Shown: positions 52,013 through 61,149 of the stretch, piece by piece | Layout of the letters: each line of letters starts with the position of its first letter | How positions within the stretch are numbered: position 1 is the stretch's first letter | Source: Neobacillus sp. WH10 | Lineage (GTDB): Bacteria; Bacillota; Bacilli; Bacillales; Cytobacillaceae | DNA: 64,000 nt | Direction of reading: 5' to 3' | Assembly: GCF_030123405.1 (NCBI RefSeq) | Contig: NZ_CP126110.1 | Span: 3,720,001 to 3,784,000 of the forward strand | Made by a program: the position numbers and the translations under genes | Notes under the pieces: generated by a model | What the model saw: the letters and a program-made list of their open reading frames with translations, nothing else | Told to the model about the DNA's origin: nothing | Database searches by the model: none

Positions 52013-52747
52013 TCATAACGACCAATAAGTCATTGTATCAAATATTCCTAAGAACAGCATAATAATTCCGGCAACTCTTTGAACTATAGTTCCAAATTTT
52101 CTTCCTTCTTTCATTAACACACCACTGCCGCCAAGATACCAAATTATGAAAATGACAATTAAAAGTGGTAAGGCTGTACCAAGAGCAAATATGGAAGGAA
52201 GAATAAAACCATATGGGCTTGACAACACGACCGGCATTAGGGTGACAAAAAACAGGATAAACATAGTCGGACAAAAAGCAAGAGAAAAACTAAGTCCAAG
52301 CATAAAGGAACCAAATCGATTTTCTCGTTTGTAATCCTGGGACCGTTTAAACAAATTTAAAGTTCCTCTCAATTTTATAAAGCCCAGCATATATATTCCC
52401 ACAATTATTAAGATAGGACCGATAATCTTCCGCAGCCATGGAAAATACAGTGTTAAATTTTGTTCAATTCCTTTGCCTAACAACCATACTAATCCACCTA
52501 ATAGAGTGAAGGCAACTACCTTCCCTAAGGTAAAACTGAAGACATCCTTCCACACAATTTTCTTTTGTATGGAACTGTTCCCATACAGCGTGATTGCACT
52601 AATATTTCCAGTAAGTTGGCATGGTGCAAGTGCTCCCACAAGACCTAATAATAATGCAAATACCATTGGCAAAGATTCTAAACTATTTGCCATAGTAAAA
52701 AATGGTTGACTTAGGAAAGAACTTATTTGGCTAAATAAACTATACAT
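52013..52747 (-). CDS. CcdA/DsbD-family membrane protein
   Basis: 244 aa, six TM segments. Conserved cysteines C43 (GALAPCQLTGN) and C159 (LAFCPTMF) match the paired Cys of CcdA/DsbD transmembrane thiol transporters. These pass electrons from cytosolic thioredoxin to outer thioredoxin-like proteins. ATG at 52747 follows AGGGTGATTTT. Beside copZ it could support copper-site or cytochrome assembly; a reductant source for the CcmG-like protein 22 kb away is possible but unproven. Confidence 0.82.
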   Translation of the reverse strand: MYSLFSQISSFLSQPFFTMANSLESLPMVFALLLGLVGALAPCQLTGNISAITLYGNSSIQKKIVWKDVFSFTLGKVVAFTLLGGLVWLLGKGIEQNLTLYFPWLRKIIGPILIIVGIYMLGFIKLRGTLNLFKRSQDYKRENRFGSFMLGLSFSLAFCPTMFILFFVTLMPVVLSSPYGFILPSIFALGTALPLLIVIFIIWYLGGSGVLMKEGRKFGTIVQRVAGIIMLFLGIFDTMTYWSL

Positions 52748-53140
52748 AAAATCACCCTAAGCTATGTTTTAATAAAATTACGATATCTAAAGTCTCATCA
52801 CTACCTATCTTTATTCTAGTACATAATTATATAGAAATTTTGTATTTTAATAGGACAATGTGTTACAAAAAATTATTCAAAACCACTAAAAAGCAGAGAA
52901 ATACTTTCTCAACTTCCAAATACATGTCATAACTTCTTTTATAAAAATAATCATTTTTCTTATTCTACTTTAATATTGTCGAGAAAGTATGAAGAAGTCA
53001 TGTTAAATTGACAACCAATGAAAAATGGCAATGTGCATCCAAATGCTTTTTTCAATAAATTGAAGGTATTTTTTCATTATGTTAACTCCATTCGAAACTC
53101 ACCCGACGTTTACAGTTTTTTGTTTTATTGTTTGTGGATT
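52748..53140. other. Gene-free AT-rich gap between the CcdA-like gene and nlpC
   Basis: No open frame with a ribosome binding site. It holds a 10-bp inverted pair ATACTTTCTC (52901-52910) and GAGAAAGTAT (52981-52990), 70 bp apart, with partly matching flanks. Confidence 0.5.
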
Positions 53141-53169
53141 AAAAAAGAACATCGGTAGCCGATGTTCTT
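53141..53169 (-). terminator. Terminator after the NlpC/P60 gene
   Basis: AAGAACATCGG/CCGATGTTCTT stem, minus-strand T run, 26 bp after the stop. Confidence 0.8.
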
Positions 53170-53194
53170 GGTTGGATATTATTTATAGAACTAA

Positions 53195-53644
53195 TTAAAT
53201 TCGTTTTGCACCAATGTATTTTGGTTTCCAGTAGATGTTATTAGTATTGGTAATCATAACTCCTTTTGACGATGATGCCATTATCATCTTGCCAGCTCCA
53301 ATATACATCGCTACATGTGTTGGTTTGCTTGCTTTATTTGGTGCGAAAAACATTAAGTCTCCAGCTTGTAAGGAACCTACACGATATCCTTTTGTATAGT
53401 ACATTTCAGCTGCTGTACGCGGTAATACTTTACCCGCCTTACCAAATGAATATTTCACAAGACCTGAGCAGTCAAAGCCACTTGGTGACATGCCGCCCCA
53501 GCGATATGGAACACCAATATTTGCTTTGGCAACTGAAATTGCTTTTGTATGATAATAGGCTGCTTCTACTTTATCACCCGTTGTGGCAAACACTGAGCTA
53601 AGTCCAATTGTAATCGCAATTGCTGTGATGATTTTTTTTAGCAT
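53195..53644 (-). CDS. Secreted NlpC/P60 (C40) peptidoglycan hydrolase
   Basis: 149 aa. Signal peptide 1-28, then one NlpC/P60 domain: catalytic C59 in GMSPSGFDCSGLVKY, H110 in PTHVAMYIG, and YRWGG upstream. No LysM or SH3 cell-wall domain. Expected to cut D-Glu-DAP or related stem-peptide bonds. ATG at 53644 after GGGGGGAAAAAACAT. Confidence 0.9.
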   Translation of the reverse strand: MLKKIITAIAITIGLSSVFATTGDKVEAAYYHTKAISVAKANIGVPYRWGGMSPSGFDCSGLVKYSFGKAGKVLPRTAAEMYYTKGYRVGSLQAGDLMFFAPNKASKPTHVAMYIGAGKMIMASSSKGVMITNTNNIYWKPKYIGAKRI

Positions 53645-53771
53645 ATGTTTTTTCCCCCCATTGGTGTGATTTAATACCTACACTTATACTATACAAGGAA
53701 AGAATAACATGGACATCACGAAGAAATTACAATTTGGTTACAAAATTATTCTAATATAATATTAGATATAA

Positions 53772-53805
53772 TAAAAAGGATGGAAAATTATCTCCATCCT
53801 TTTTA
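53772..53805 (-). terminator. Terminator after nrdJ
   Basis: AAAAAGGATGGA/TCCATCCTTTTT stem, 7 bp after the nrdJ stop. Confidence 0.8.
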
Positions 53806-53811
53806 GGACTT

Positions 53812-56370
53812 CTATAAACCGCACCTTAATTGCGCTCCACAGTTGGTACATGTATTGCAGCCGCCGATTTCTTTTACTTTTCCTTTACGGCAGACTGGGC
53901 ATGTGTTGCCTACCTCAGAACCGATTGTTACATCTGTTGAACGTAGGTCGGTGATTGTATCAACAAGAACAACATGTTGATTAGGTTTTTCATCAAACAT
54001 AGATAATTGTTCATTTGTATTTTCTTCAGCTTTAAGTGTTAATACCTGAGAATCCCGTGATCCGTCCACATACACAGTACCGCCTTTAGCACCGCCACGA
54101 TATAAGCGCTCATAAACCTTTTCCACCTGTTCTACGCTATAGCCTTTTGGGGCATTGACTGTTTTACTTATTGAGCTGTCAATCCAACGCTGAATCACAC
54201 ATTGGACATCTGCATGGGCTTCCGGTGCCAGTTCCATCGCTGTAACAAACCAGTTTGGAAGATTGTTTGCATCTGCTTCTGGATGCTGATCCAAATATTC
54301 TTGAACGATATCTGCTTTTACCTCGATAAATTTACCAAGACGTCCACTGCGGAAATAAGAGAATGAGAAATAAGGCTCAAGGCCTGTAGAAACTCCAACC
54401 ATGGTACCAGTAGATCCCGTAGGAGCCACAGTTAGTAAGTGTGAATTCCTGATTCCGTTTTCTAATATAGATTCGTGGATATCTTCAGGCATTTTTTTCA
54501 TGTAGCCTGTTTCAATGAAAGCTTGTCGTAATCGGTTTGTTTCATTTGGTGTATTACCATTTAAGAATGGGAAGCTTCCCTTCTCTTTGGCTAATTCAAC
54601 TGATGTTCGGTAAGCAGTAGTTGCAATGGTTTCAAATACGTCATCAACAAGTTTGTTACCCTCAGGTGAGCCATACTCGGTTTCACAATAGATTAGTAAA
54701 TCGTGTAAGCCCATTACGCCAAGTCCAACCCGGCGCTCGCCAAGGGCTTGCTTTTTATTTTCTTCTAGGAAGTATGGCGTTGCGTTAATAACGTTATCTT
54801 GCATTCTTACGCCCACAGAGACAGTTTTCTTTAGTTTCTCAAAATCAACAGTTTTTGTTTCCTTGTCCGCCATTTCTGCAAGGTTAACAGCAGCAAGGTT
54901 ACAAACTGAAAACGGAGCAAGCGGTTGTTCACCACATGGATTTGTTGCAACGACTTGTTGTCCATATGCTTTTGCGTTTGTCATATCGTTTGCATTGTCG
55001 ATAAAGAAAATCCCTGGCTCGGCTGAGTAGGTTGCACAGATGTTGATTAAATTCCAAAGTTCTTTCGCTTTGATTTTTTTGTAAACTCGCACTTTATTAC
55101 CAAGTTTTTCCCATTCACGGACATCGCCTACTTGATGCCATTCTTCGTTGTAAACTTTCATTTCTTCTTCATTGTAGTGCTCAACATAAGGAAAACGTAA
55201 TTCGTATTCACTATCATGTTCAACAGCTTCCATAAACTCTTTGGTTAAACAAACGGAAATGTTTGCTCCAGTTAGGAATTCTGGATTATGAACAGTATAA
55301 TTTCCACCTGTAGCTAATTTTTCTTCTGCATCAGCAATGATACTTTCATCAAACCCACCATACCCTGGGATATTTTTATAATTTACTATTCCCTGATACA
55401 TAGCAGTTTCCTGTAGGGTTAATGGTGTAAACTTCAGCTTATCTTTCGCATGTTTTTTAATCGTTTCATCATTGGTATTTTCAATTAAGAATCGTAGAAT
55501 TCTAGGATTTTGCATTTTCGAAATAATAAATTCAATAATGTCTGGATGCCAGTCGGCCAACATGATCATCTGAGCCCCGCGGCGCGACCCACCCTGCTCA
55601 ACCAAGTGTGTCAACTTCGCAATATCATCCAACCATGAAACCGAACCAGATGATTTTCCGTTTACACCTCTTGCCAAGGTATTTCGCGGTCTTAATGTTG
55701 AACCATTAGTTCCAACACCGCCGCCGCGACTCATAATTTCCATAACTTGCTTACGGTGGTCAGAGATACCCTCACGTGAGTCTGGAACAAAAGGCATCAC
55801 ATAACAATTAAAAAATGTGACGTCGGTATTTGCCCCTGCACCATACAAAACGCGGCCCGCTGGAATGAAGTTCATTGTGACTAGCTCTTGATAAAACTTT
55901 TCAAACCACTCAATTCGCTTCTCTTCCGTTTCTTCAACCGATGCAAGACCTGTAGCATTCCGCTTCGCGATTTGTTCATAAAAGAGCTCCAACGGCTTTT
56001 CAATGACATCTAAAGATCGGACAATGACTCCTGTACTTGCTTCTTCAGGATCATCGAGGACTCCTCTGAACTCTTCTTCAATCAAAACCTTCGCCTTTTT
56101 ATTCTCCCAATCAATTTCCACGATAGTTCCTAAGCCTCGTGCTGGAAATTTCGGATCTTCTTTAATAGTTAAAACAACAAAGTCGCCATTTGTTAGGGTG
56201 ATTTTTGCTGTGTCTTTAAAGGTGTAGCGGTCTAACATGACCAACCGTGAAACACCCTTATGAGTTATTTTCATATCTGGGGTAACCGGATGCACTTGAG
56301 GGAATAAGCGGATATCCTCATTTAACCTTTCAAAATCAATATTTATTTTTTGTCTAAAAACTACAGACAT
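53812..56370 (-). CDS. nrdJ: Adenosylcobalamin-dependent (class II) ribonucleotide reductase
   Basis: 852 aa. Reduces ribonucleotides with a B12-derived radical, independent of oxygen. Visible: FFNCYVMPFVPDSREG, SRGGGVGTNGSTLRPRN, NPCGEQPLAPFSVCNLAAVN (active-site region), GSTGTMVGVSTGLEP, and a C-terminal Cys cluster (CPVCRKGK, CNTCTNCGAQLRCG) of NrdJ type that relays thiol electrons. ATG at 56370 with AAGGAGC. No cobalamin riboswitch is seen upstream. Confidence 0.93.
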   Translation of the reverse strand: MSVVFRQKINIDFERLNEDIRLFPQVHPVTPDMKITHKGVSRLVMLDRYTFKDTAKITLTNGDFVVLTIKEDPKFPARGLGTIVEIDWENKKAKVLIEEEFRGVLDDPEEASTGVIVRSLDVIEKPLELFYEQIAKRNATGLASVEETEEKRIEWFEKFYQELVTMNFIPAGRVLYGAGANTDVTFFNCYVMPFVPDSREGISDHRKQVMEIMSRGGGVGTNGSTLRPRNTLARGVNGKSSGSVSWLDDIAKLTHLVEQGGSRRGAQMIMLADWHPDIIEFIISKMQNPRILRFLIENTNDETIKKHAKDKLKFTPLTLQETAMYQGIVNYKNIPGYGGFDESIIADAEEKLATGGNYTVHNPEFLTGANISVCLTKEFMEAVEHDSEYELRFPYVEHYNEEEMKVYNEEWHQVGDVREWEKLGNKVRVYKKIKAKELWNLINICATYSAEPGIFFIDNANDMTNAKAYGQQVVATNPCGEQPLAPFSVCNLAAVNLAEMADKETKTVDFEKLKKTVSVGVRMQDNVINATPYFLEENKKQALGERRVGLGVMGLHDLLIYCETEYGSPEGNKLVDDVFETIATTAYRTSVELAKEKGSFPFLNGNTPNETNRLRQAFIETGYMKKMPEDIHESILENGIRNSHLLTVAPTGSTGTMVGVSTGLEPYFSFSYFRSGRLGKFIEVKADIVQEYLDQHPEADANNLPNWFVTAMELAPEAHADVQCVIQRWIDSSISKTVNAPKGYSVEQVEKVYERLYRGGAKGGTVYVDGSRDSQVLTLKAEENTNEQLSMFDEKPNQHVVLVDTITDLRSTDVTIGSEVGNTCPVCRKGKVKEIGGCNTCTNCGAQLRCGL

Positions 56371-56689
56371 GAGAACAGCTCCTTCAATATGATAATCTCT
56401 ATTTTGGGTTAAATTTTAGTATTCTTTGCTATATCTAGTTGTTTTAATAAATCTAAGTTACCATAAAAAAACATCATTAATCAACTAAAAAATCAATATA
56501 TGGTATCGAAAATATTTTCGGTACCACTACATATTGTATGTTGAGCAAAAAACAATTATTTTGTCAAACTTAAAAAAAACTAGATTTGGGAGAAAATAAA
56601 AGCTATTACCTGATTTTCACCATAAAACAGGAGAATTTAACAAATTTCGCGGCTTGCCTCTTTATTTTAAGTAATAAATGCAAAAAGAA
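56371..56689. other. AT-rich upstream region of nrdJ
   Basis: No gene seen. AATCAATATATGGTAT (56491-56506) matches the NrdR box ACACWATATATWGTGT at about 12 of 16 bases, and ACTACATATTGTATGT (56526-56541) at about 10. Spacing (35 bp between centres) is a little longer than typical tandem NrdR boxes. Confidence 0.3.
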
Positions 56690-56712
56690 AAAAGCGGTCA
56701 TCACCGCTTCCA
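56690..56712 (-). terminator. Terminator after lipM
   Basis: AAGCGGT/ACCGCTT stem followed by TTTTCTTTTT on the minus strand, next to the lipM stop. Confidence 0.7.
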
Positions 56713-56713
56713 T

Positions 56714-57550
56714 CTACCTTTTATAATTCCATTCATCACTTTCATATCGCTCTTTAGCTATTTTTTGAACGTAGGCGATTTCTTCTTCCGTTAGTTGATA
56801 TGGTTCAAGATCAATATTCAGTCCCTCAGCAAATCCCTTATAAAATGCCTCTTTTGCCTCCTCAAGGGTAATCCTTCTTGGGCTAATTGAGTTGATGGCA
56901 ACCGCCTTATCCTTAAATGCCTTCTTCATCCGTTCCTTTACCCGTTCATTTGGATATTTGAACAAACTAAACAGCTTGTCCTCATCCAAATCCAATAGAA
57001 TCGACCCGTGCTGTAGAATAACTCCTTTCTGTCTTGTTTGCGCACTTCCTGCTACCTTTCTGCCTTCCACAACAAGCTCATACCAGCTCGGGGCATCAAA
57101 GCAGACAGCAGAGCGGGGATTTTTCAACGCGTCTCGTTCTTCTGCTGTTTTTGGCACAGCAAAATAGGCTTCAAGACCTAAATGGTGAAAACCTTTTAAA
57201 ATCCCTTCCGAAATGACACGATAGGCCTCGGTAACGGATTTTGGCATTTCCGGGTGGTCTTCTGAAACAATGACACTGTAAGTAAGCTCATGTTCGTGGA
57301 GGACGCCACGTCCACCTGTAGGTCTCCTGACAAACCCTAGCTCGTGTGCTTTCACTGCCTCCATGTCAATTTCTTTTTCAACCTTTTGAAAATAACCGAC
57401 AGACAGGGTCGGCGGATTCCAGCCATAGAAGCGAATTACCGGGGGGATTTTCCCCTCGCTATGCCAATCCAGCAATGCTTCATCTAACGCCATATTAAAG
57501 GATGGTGAACAATTTCCAGAGTCTATAAATCGCCAAACTTCTTTTTTCAT
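56714..57550 (-). CDS. lipM: Octanoyl-[GcvH]:protein N-octanoyltransferase
   Basis: 278 aa. Transfers octanoyl from ACP to GcvH, the first step of lipoate assembly in Bacillus. RRPTGGRGVLHEHELTYSV and the catalytic Cys at residue 150 (SAVCFDAPSWYELVVEGRKVAGSAQ), the position reported for B. subtilis LipM. ATG at 57550. Lipoate is needed by both the glycine cleavage system and the bkd complex encoded in this window. Confidence 0.94.
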   Translation of the reverse strand: MKKEVWRFIDSGNCSPSFNMALDEALLDWHSEGKIPPVIRFYGWNPPTLSVGYFQKVEKEIDMEAVKAHELGFVRRPTGGRGVLHEHELTYSVIVSEDHPEMPKSVTEAYRVISEGILKGFHHLGLEAYFAVPKTAEERDALKNPRSAVCFDAPSWYELVVEGRKVAGSAQTRQKGVILQHGSILLDLDEDKLFSLFKYPNERVKERMKKAFKDKAVAINSISPRRITLEEAKEAFYKGFAEGLNIDLEPYQLTEEEIAYVQKIAKERYESDEWNYKR

Positions 57551-57741
57551 TCAAAAACCTCATTTTTATATTATTATTTCGAGTTTTAGTCTACCAAAAT
57601 CAGATAAGATTTCAAAATGAGATGTTTCTGCTAAAATTCTTTTACAAAATGAAAAGAATTTTTCTCATTCATCTTTATCTTTATCCGAATGACTTATATA
57701 ATAAAAACTAGTGCAAGAAAGCTTGAAAGGAGTAAAAAAAG

Positions 57742-58125
57742 TTGAGTTCACTTTATGTTTTGTTAATCATTCTCGCAGCAGTTATCATCTACTCCGTTTT
57801 CACCTATTTCTATCAAAAGAGGATTGTTAAAACGGTAAAAGAAGAAGAATTCCGTGCTGGATACAGAAAGGCACAACTAATAGATGTTCGTGAACCGAAT
57901 GAGTTCGATGGCGGCCATATTTTAGGAGCACGTAATATCCCGATGTCGCAAATAAAAATGCGAATGAAGGAAATCCGCCCTGACATGCCAGTTTACCTGT
58001 ATTGCCAAAGCGGTTTACGGAGTGCGCGTGCTGCGCAATTTTTACACAAAAAGGGCTATAAAGACCTTACCCAGCTTGAAGGCGGGTTTAAAAAATGGAC
58101 AGGTAAAGTAAAAGCAAAAAAATAA
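57742..58125 (+). CDS. yqhL: Membrane-anchored rhodanese-like protein YqhL
   Basis: 127 aa. N-terminal TM (SLYVLLIILAAVIIYSVFTYF) and a rhodanese domain with active C88 (YLYCQSGLRSARAAQFL). Probable sulfur-transfer role. TTG at 57742 after AAAGGAGTAAAAAAAG. Same site as B. subtilis yqhL, divergent from lipM. Confidence 0.9.
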   Translation: MSSLYVLLIILAAVIIYSVFTYFYQKRIVKTVKEEEFRAGYRKAQLIDVREPNEFDGGHILGARNIPMSQIKMRMKEIRPDMPVYLYCQSGLRSARAAQFLHKKGYKDLTQLEGGFKKWTGKVKAKK

Positions 58126-58136
58126 TGAATAAATTT

Positions 58137-58166
58137 AAGGTTTCCGGGACATTCCGGAGCCTTTTA
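58137..58166 (+). terminator. Terminator after yqhL
   Basis: AAGG.TTCCGG...CCGGA.CCTT stem followed by TTTATTGTTT. Confidence 0.55.
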
Positions 58167-58286
58167 TTGTTTCAAAAAATTCATTTGGCTTATTTTTGAC
58201 TTCTATTGGCTCATTTTTTTGAACTTCGGCTATTTATCCGTTATATACCAAAACCACAAAAGAATCGGAAAGCCTGCTATAAATTT

Positions 58287-58322
58287 AAAAGGTCAGATTC
58301 ACTCGTTGAATCTGACCTTTTC
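58287..58322. terminator. Terminator after gcvPB
   Basis: AAAGGTCAGATTCA/TGAATCTGACCTTT perfect stem, 6 bp after the gcvPB stop. Confidence 0.85.
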
Positions 58323-58328
58323 GATGTA

Positions 58329-59789
58329 TTAAGCCTTTTGATATTTCAAAATTGGTTTACGTGCCGCAGTTGTTTCGTCCAAACGGCCAACTACTGTTGT
58401 ATGTGGCGCCTCTTGAACGACCTCAGGGTTTTCTTCTGCCTCTTTGGCAATTTGGATCATGATATCCACAAAAGAATCAAGCGTTTCTTTTGATTCTGTT
58501 TCTGTCGGCTCAATCATGATACATTCTTCCACATTTAACGGGAAGTAAATGGTTGGTGGATGGTAGCCAAAATCAAGCAGACGTTTCGCAATATCCAATG
58601 TCCGGACACCTAATTTTTTTTGACGTTTCCCACTAAGTACAAATTCATGCTTACAATGTTTATCAAAAGGTAAATCATAATATTCAGCCAATCTTCTCAT
58701 CATGTAGTTGGCATTTAATACAGCGTACTCCGTTACTGCTTTTAAGCCATCAGGACCCATAGAACGGATGTAGGTATAGGCACGTACGTTAATGCCGAAG
58801 TTACCATAGAACGGCTTTACACGGCCAATTGATTGTGGACGATCATAATCAAGTACAAACTCATCGCCACGCTTCGAAATAATTGGTTTTGGCAAGTACG
58901 GAATAAGGTCTGCCTTTACTCCTACAGGACCAGAACCTGGGCCGCCGCCTCCATGTGGACCAGTAAAGGTTTTATGAAGATTTAAGTGAACAACGTCAAA
59001 TCCCATGTCACCAGGTTTAGCTTTTGAAAGGACAGCATTCAGGTTTGCCCCGTCATAATAAACCTTTCCGCCTGCATCGTGAACAATTTCAGCGATTTCA
59101 AGGATTTGTTCTTCAAATAGTCCAAGTGTATTTGGATTGGTTAACATTAAAGCAGCCGTATCTTCTCCGACAACTCTTCTTAAATCATCAAGATCAACAA
59201 GACCACCATCTGTTGATTTAACAGTAATCGTATCAAAACCAGCAATAGTTGCAGAGGCAGGGTTTGTACCATGAGCAGAATCGGGAACGATTACCTTTGT
59301 TCGTTTCAAATCACCATTCGCTTCATGGTAGGCACGAATTAACATTAATCCAGTCCACTCACCATGTGCACCTGCTGCTGACTGTAATGTCACTTCATCC
59401 ATTCCGGTTATTTCAATTAAATGCTGCTGCAAATCGTATAAAAGTCCAAGTGCGCCTTGAACAGAGCTTTCATCCTGTAGTGGATGCACATGCGCAAAAC
59501 CATTATAGCGTGCGACATTCTCATTAATTTTCGGATTGTATTTCATCGTACAAGAGCCCAAAGGATAAAATCCTGAGTCTAACCCATGGTTCCTTTTTGA
59601 AAGAGCAGTATAGTGGCGCATAATATCAAGCTCCGAAACCTCAGGAAGCTCAGCTTCTTCTTCACGCAGATACCCCTCCGGAAGAAGACCCCCTAGATCT
59701 ACTTCTTGCACATCTATTTCAGGAAGGCTGTATCCGATTCTGCCGGGAGTACTAAGTTCAAAAATGAGTGCTTGGTCTTGATTATGCAT
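58329..59789 (-). CDS. gcvPB: Glycine dehydrogenase (decarboxylating) subunit 2
   Basis: 486 aa PLP subunit of the glycine cleavage P protein. PLP lysine in HLNLHKTFTGPHGGGGPGSGPVGV; RHYTALSKRNHGLDSGFYPLGSCTMKYNP at the N-terminal part. With GcvPA it decarboxylates glycine onto lipoyl-GcvH. ATG overlaps the gcvPA stop by 8 nt. Confidence 0.97.
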   Translation of the reverse strand: MHNQDQALIFELSTPGRIGYSLPEIDVQEVDLGGLLPEGYLREEEAELPEVSELDIMRHYTALSKRNHGLDSGFYPLGSCTMKYNPKINENVARYNGFAHVHPLQDESSVQGALGLLYDLQQHLIEITGMDEVTLQSAAGAHGEWTGLMLIRAYHEANGDLKRTKVIVPDSAHGTNPASATIAGFDTITVKSTDGGLVDLDDLRRVVGEDTAALMLTNPNTLGLFEEQILEIAEIVHDAGGKVYYDGANLNAVLSKAKPGDMGFDVVHLNLHKTFTGPHGGGGPGSGPVGVKADLIPYLPKPIISKRGDEFVLDYDRPQSIGRVKPFYGNFGINVRAYTYIRSMGPDGLKAVTEYAVLNANYMMRRLAEYYDLPFDKHCKHEFVLSGKRQKKLGVRTLDIAKRLLDFGYHPPTIYFPLNVEECIMIEPTETESKETLDSFVDIMIQIAKEAEENPEVVQEAPHTTVVGRLDETTAARKPILKYQKA

Positions 59790-61128
59790 GCAGATCCCCC
59801 AATTCTTTCACTAAAGTATCAATTTCTTCCTTCGTTCTCTGTTCTGTTACGGCAATCAGCATATGGTTAGACTGTTCTGAATAGTCACGTCCCAAATCAT
59901 AGCCTCCGATGATTCCTTTTTGTAACAGTTTTTGATTTATTTCTTTAATCGGTTTGTTAAATTTAACAACGAATTCATTGAAGGAATAACCATCATTAAC
60001 GACTTCAAATCCAGCTTCTTTAAAAGCAGTTTTTGCATAATGTGCCTTCTGTAAATTTGCTGCTGCCATTTCACGGACACCTTTTTTACCCAAAGCCGTC
60101 ATGGCAACAGATGCAGCGAGTGCGTTAAGTGCTTGGTTTGAACAAATATTTGATGTTGCTTTTTCACGGCGAATATGCTGTTCACGTGCTTGGAGCGTTA
60201 ATACAAAACCACGACGCCCCTGATCATCTACTGTCTGGCCAACAAGGCGTCCAGGAACCTTCCGCATTAATTTGGTCGATACTGCAAAATATCCGCAGTG
60301 CGGGCCTCCAAATGCAGTTGGAATTCCGAACGGCTGAGCATCGCCAGTGACAATATCTGCACCAAATTTTCCCGGAGGTGTTAAGACTCCAAGGGATAGA
60401 GGATTACTGTTAACAACAAACATTCCTTTATTAGCATGAATGATTTCCTCAACCTCTTTTAACGGCTCGATTCTGCCGAAGAAATTCGGGTATTGGACAA
60501 TTACTGCTGCGACATCATCATTTACTACTTTCTTTAACGCCTCTACATCTGTTACCCCATCTTTTACAGGTACTTCTACAACCTCAAGATACTGCCCTTT
60601 TGCATACGTTTTAAGGACGTCACGATACTCAGGATGTACCGCACTTGAAACGACGATTGTTTTGCGTTTTGTATGACCGGCACTTAGCATTGCCGCTTCA
60701 GCAAGAGCTGTACCTCCATCATACATAGAGGAGTTTGCAACATCCATTCCGGTTAACTCGCAAATCATCGTTTGAAATTCAAAAATGGCTTGGAGCTCGC
60801 CTTGAGAAATTTCCGGTTGATATGGCGTATATGCCGTATAAAATTCAGAACGAGAAATAACATGATCAACAATGACAGGCATGTAATGATCATATACACC
60901 TGCCCCTAAAAAAGAGACATTTTTTTTAAGGTCGGCATTCCGATCTGCTAACATAAAAAGCTCTTTCATTAGCGCGGTCTCAGACTTAGCTGCTTTAATG
61001 TTGTACTCACCCTTGAATCTTACTTTTTCAGGGATATCGCTAAACAGTTCATCAATCGAAGAAACACCAATGGTTTCAAGCATAGCCTTCTTATCTTGTT
61101 CAGTCATAGGTAAATAGCGATGTTTCAT
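59782..61128 (-). CDS. gcvPA: Glycine dehydrogenase (decarboxylating) subunit 1
   Basis: 448 aa, partner of GcvPB. MKHRYLPMTEQDKKAML beginning, FLGAGVYDHYMP, YQPEISQGELQAIFEFQTMI and SNICSNQALNALAASV. ATG at 61128 has GGGAGTTAGG; the upstream ATG at 61146 would add six residues and lies before that site. Confidence 0.96.
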   Translation of the reverse strand: MKHRYLPMTEQDKKAMLETIGVSSIDELFSDIPEKVRFKGEYNIKAAKSETALMKELFMLADRNADLKKNVSFLGAGVYDHYMPVIVDHVISRSEFYTAYTPYQPEISQGELQAIFEFQTMICELTGMDVANSSMYDGGTALAEAAMLSAGHTKRKTIVVSSAVHPEYRDVLKTYAKGQYLEVVEVPVKDGVTDVEALKKVVNDDVAAVIVQYPNFFGRIEPLKEVEEIIHANKGMFVVNSNPLSLGVLTPPGKFGADIVTGDAQPFGIPTAFGGPHCGYFAVSTKLMRKVPGRLVGQTVDDQGRRGFVLTLQAREQHIRREKATSNICSNQALNALAASVAMTALGKKGVREMAAANLQKAHYAKTAFKEAGFEVVNDGYSFNEFVVKFNKPIKEINQKLLQKGIIGGYDLGRDYSEQSNHMLIAVTEQRTKEEIDTLVKELGDLHA

Positions 61129-61149
61129 AAACCTAACTCCCTTCATGTT

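Noticed and set aside
56491..56541. Firm NrdR regulation of nrdJ
   Set aside because: Only about 12/16 and 10/16 matches with 35-bp spacing; kept as a weak note, not as called boxes.
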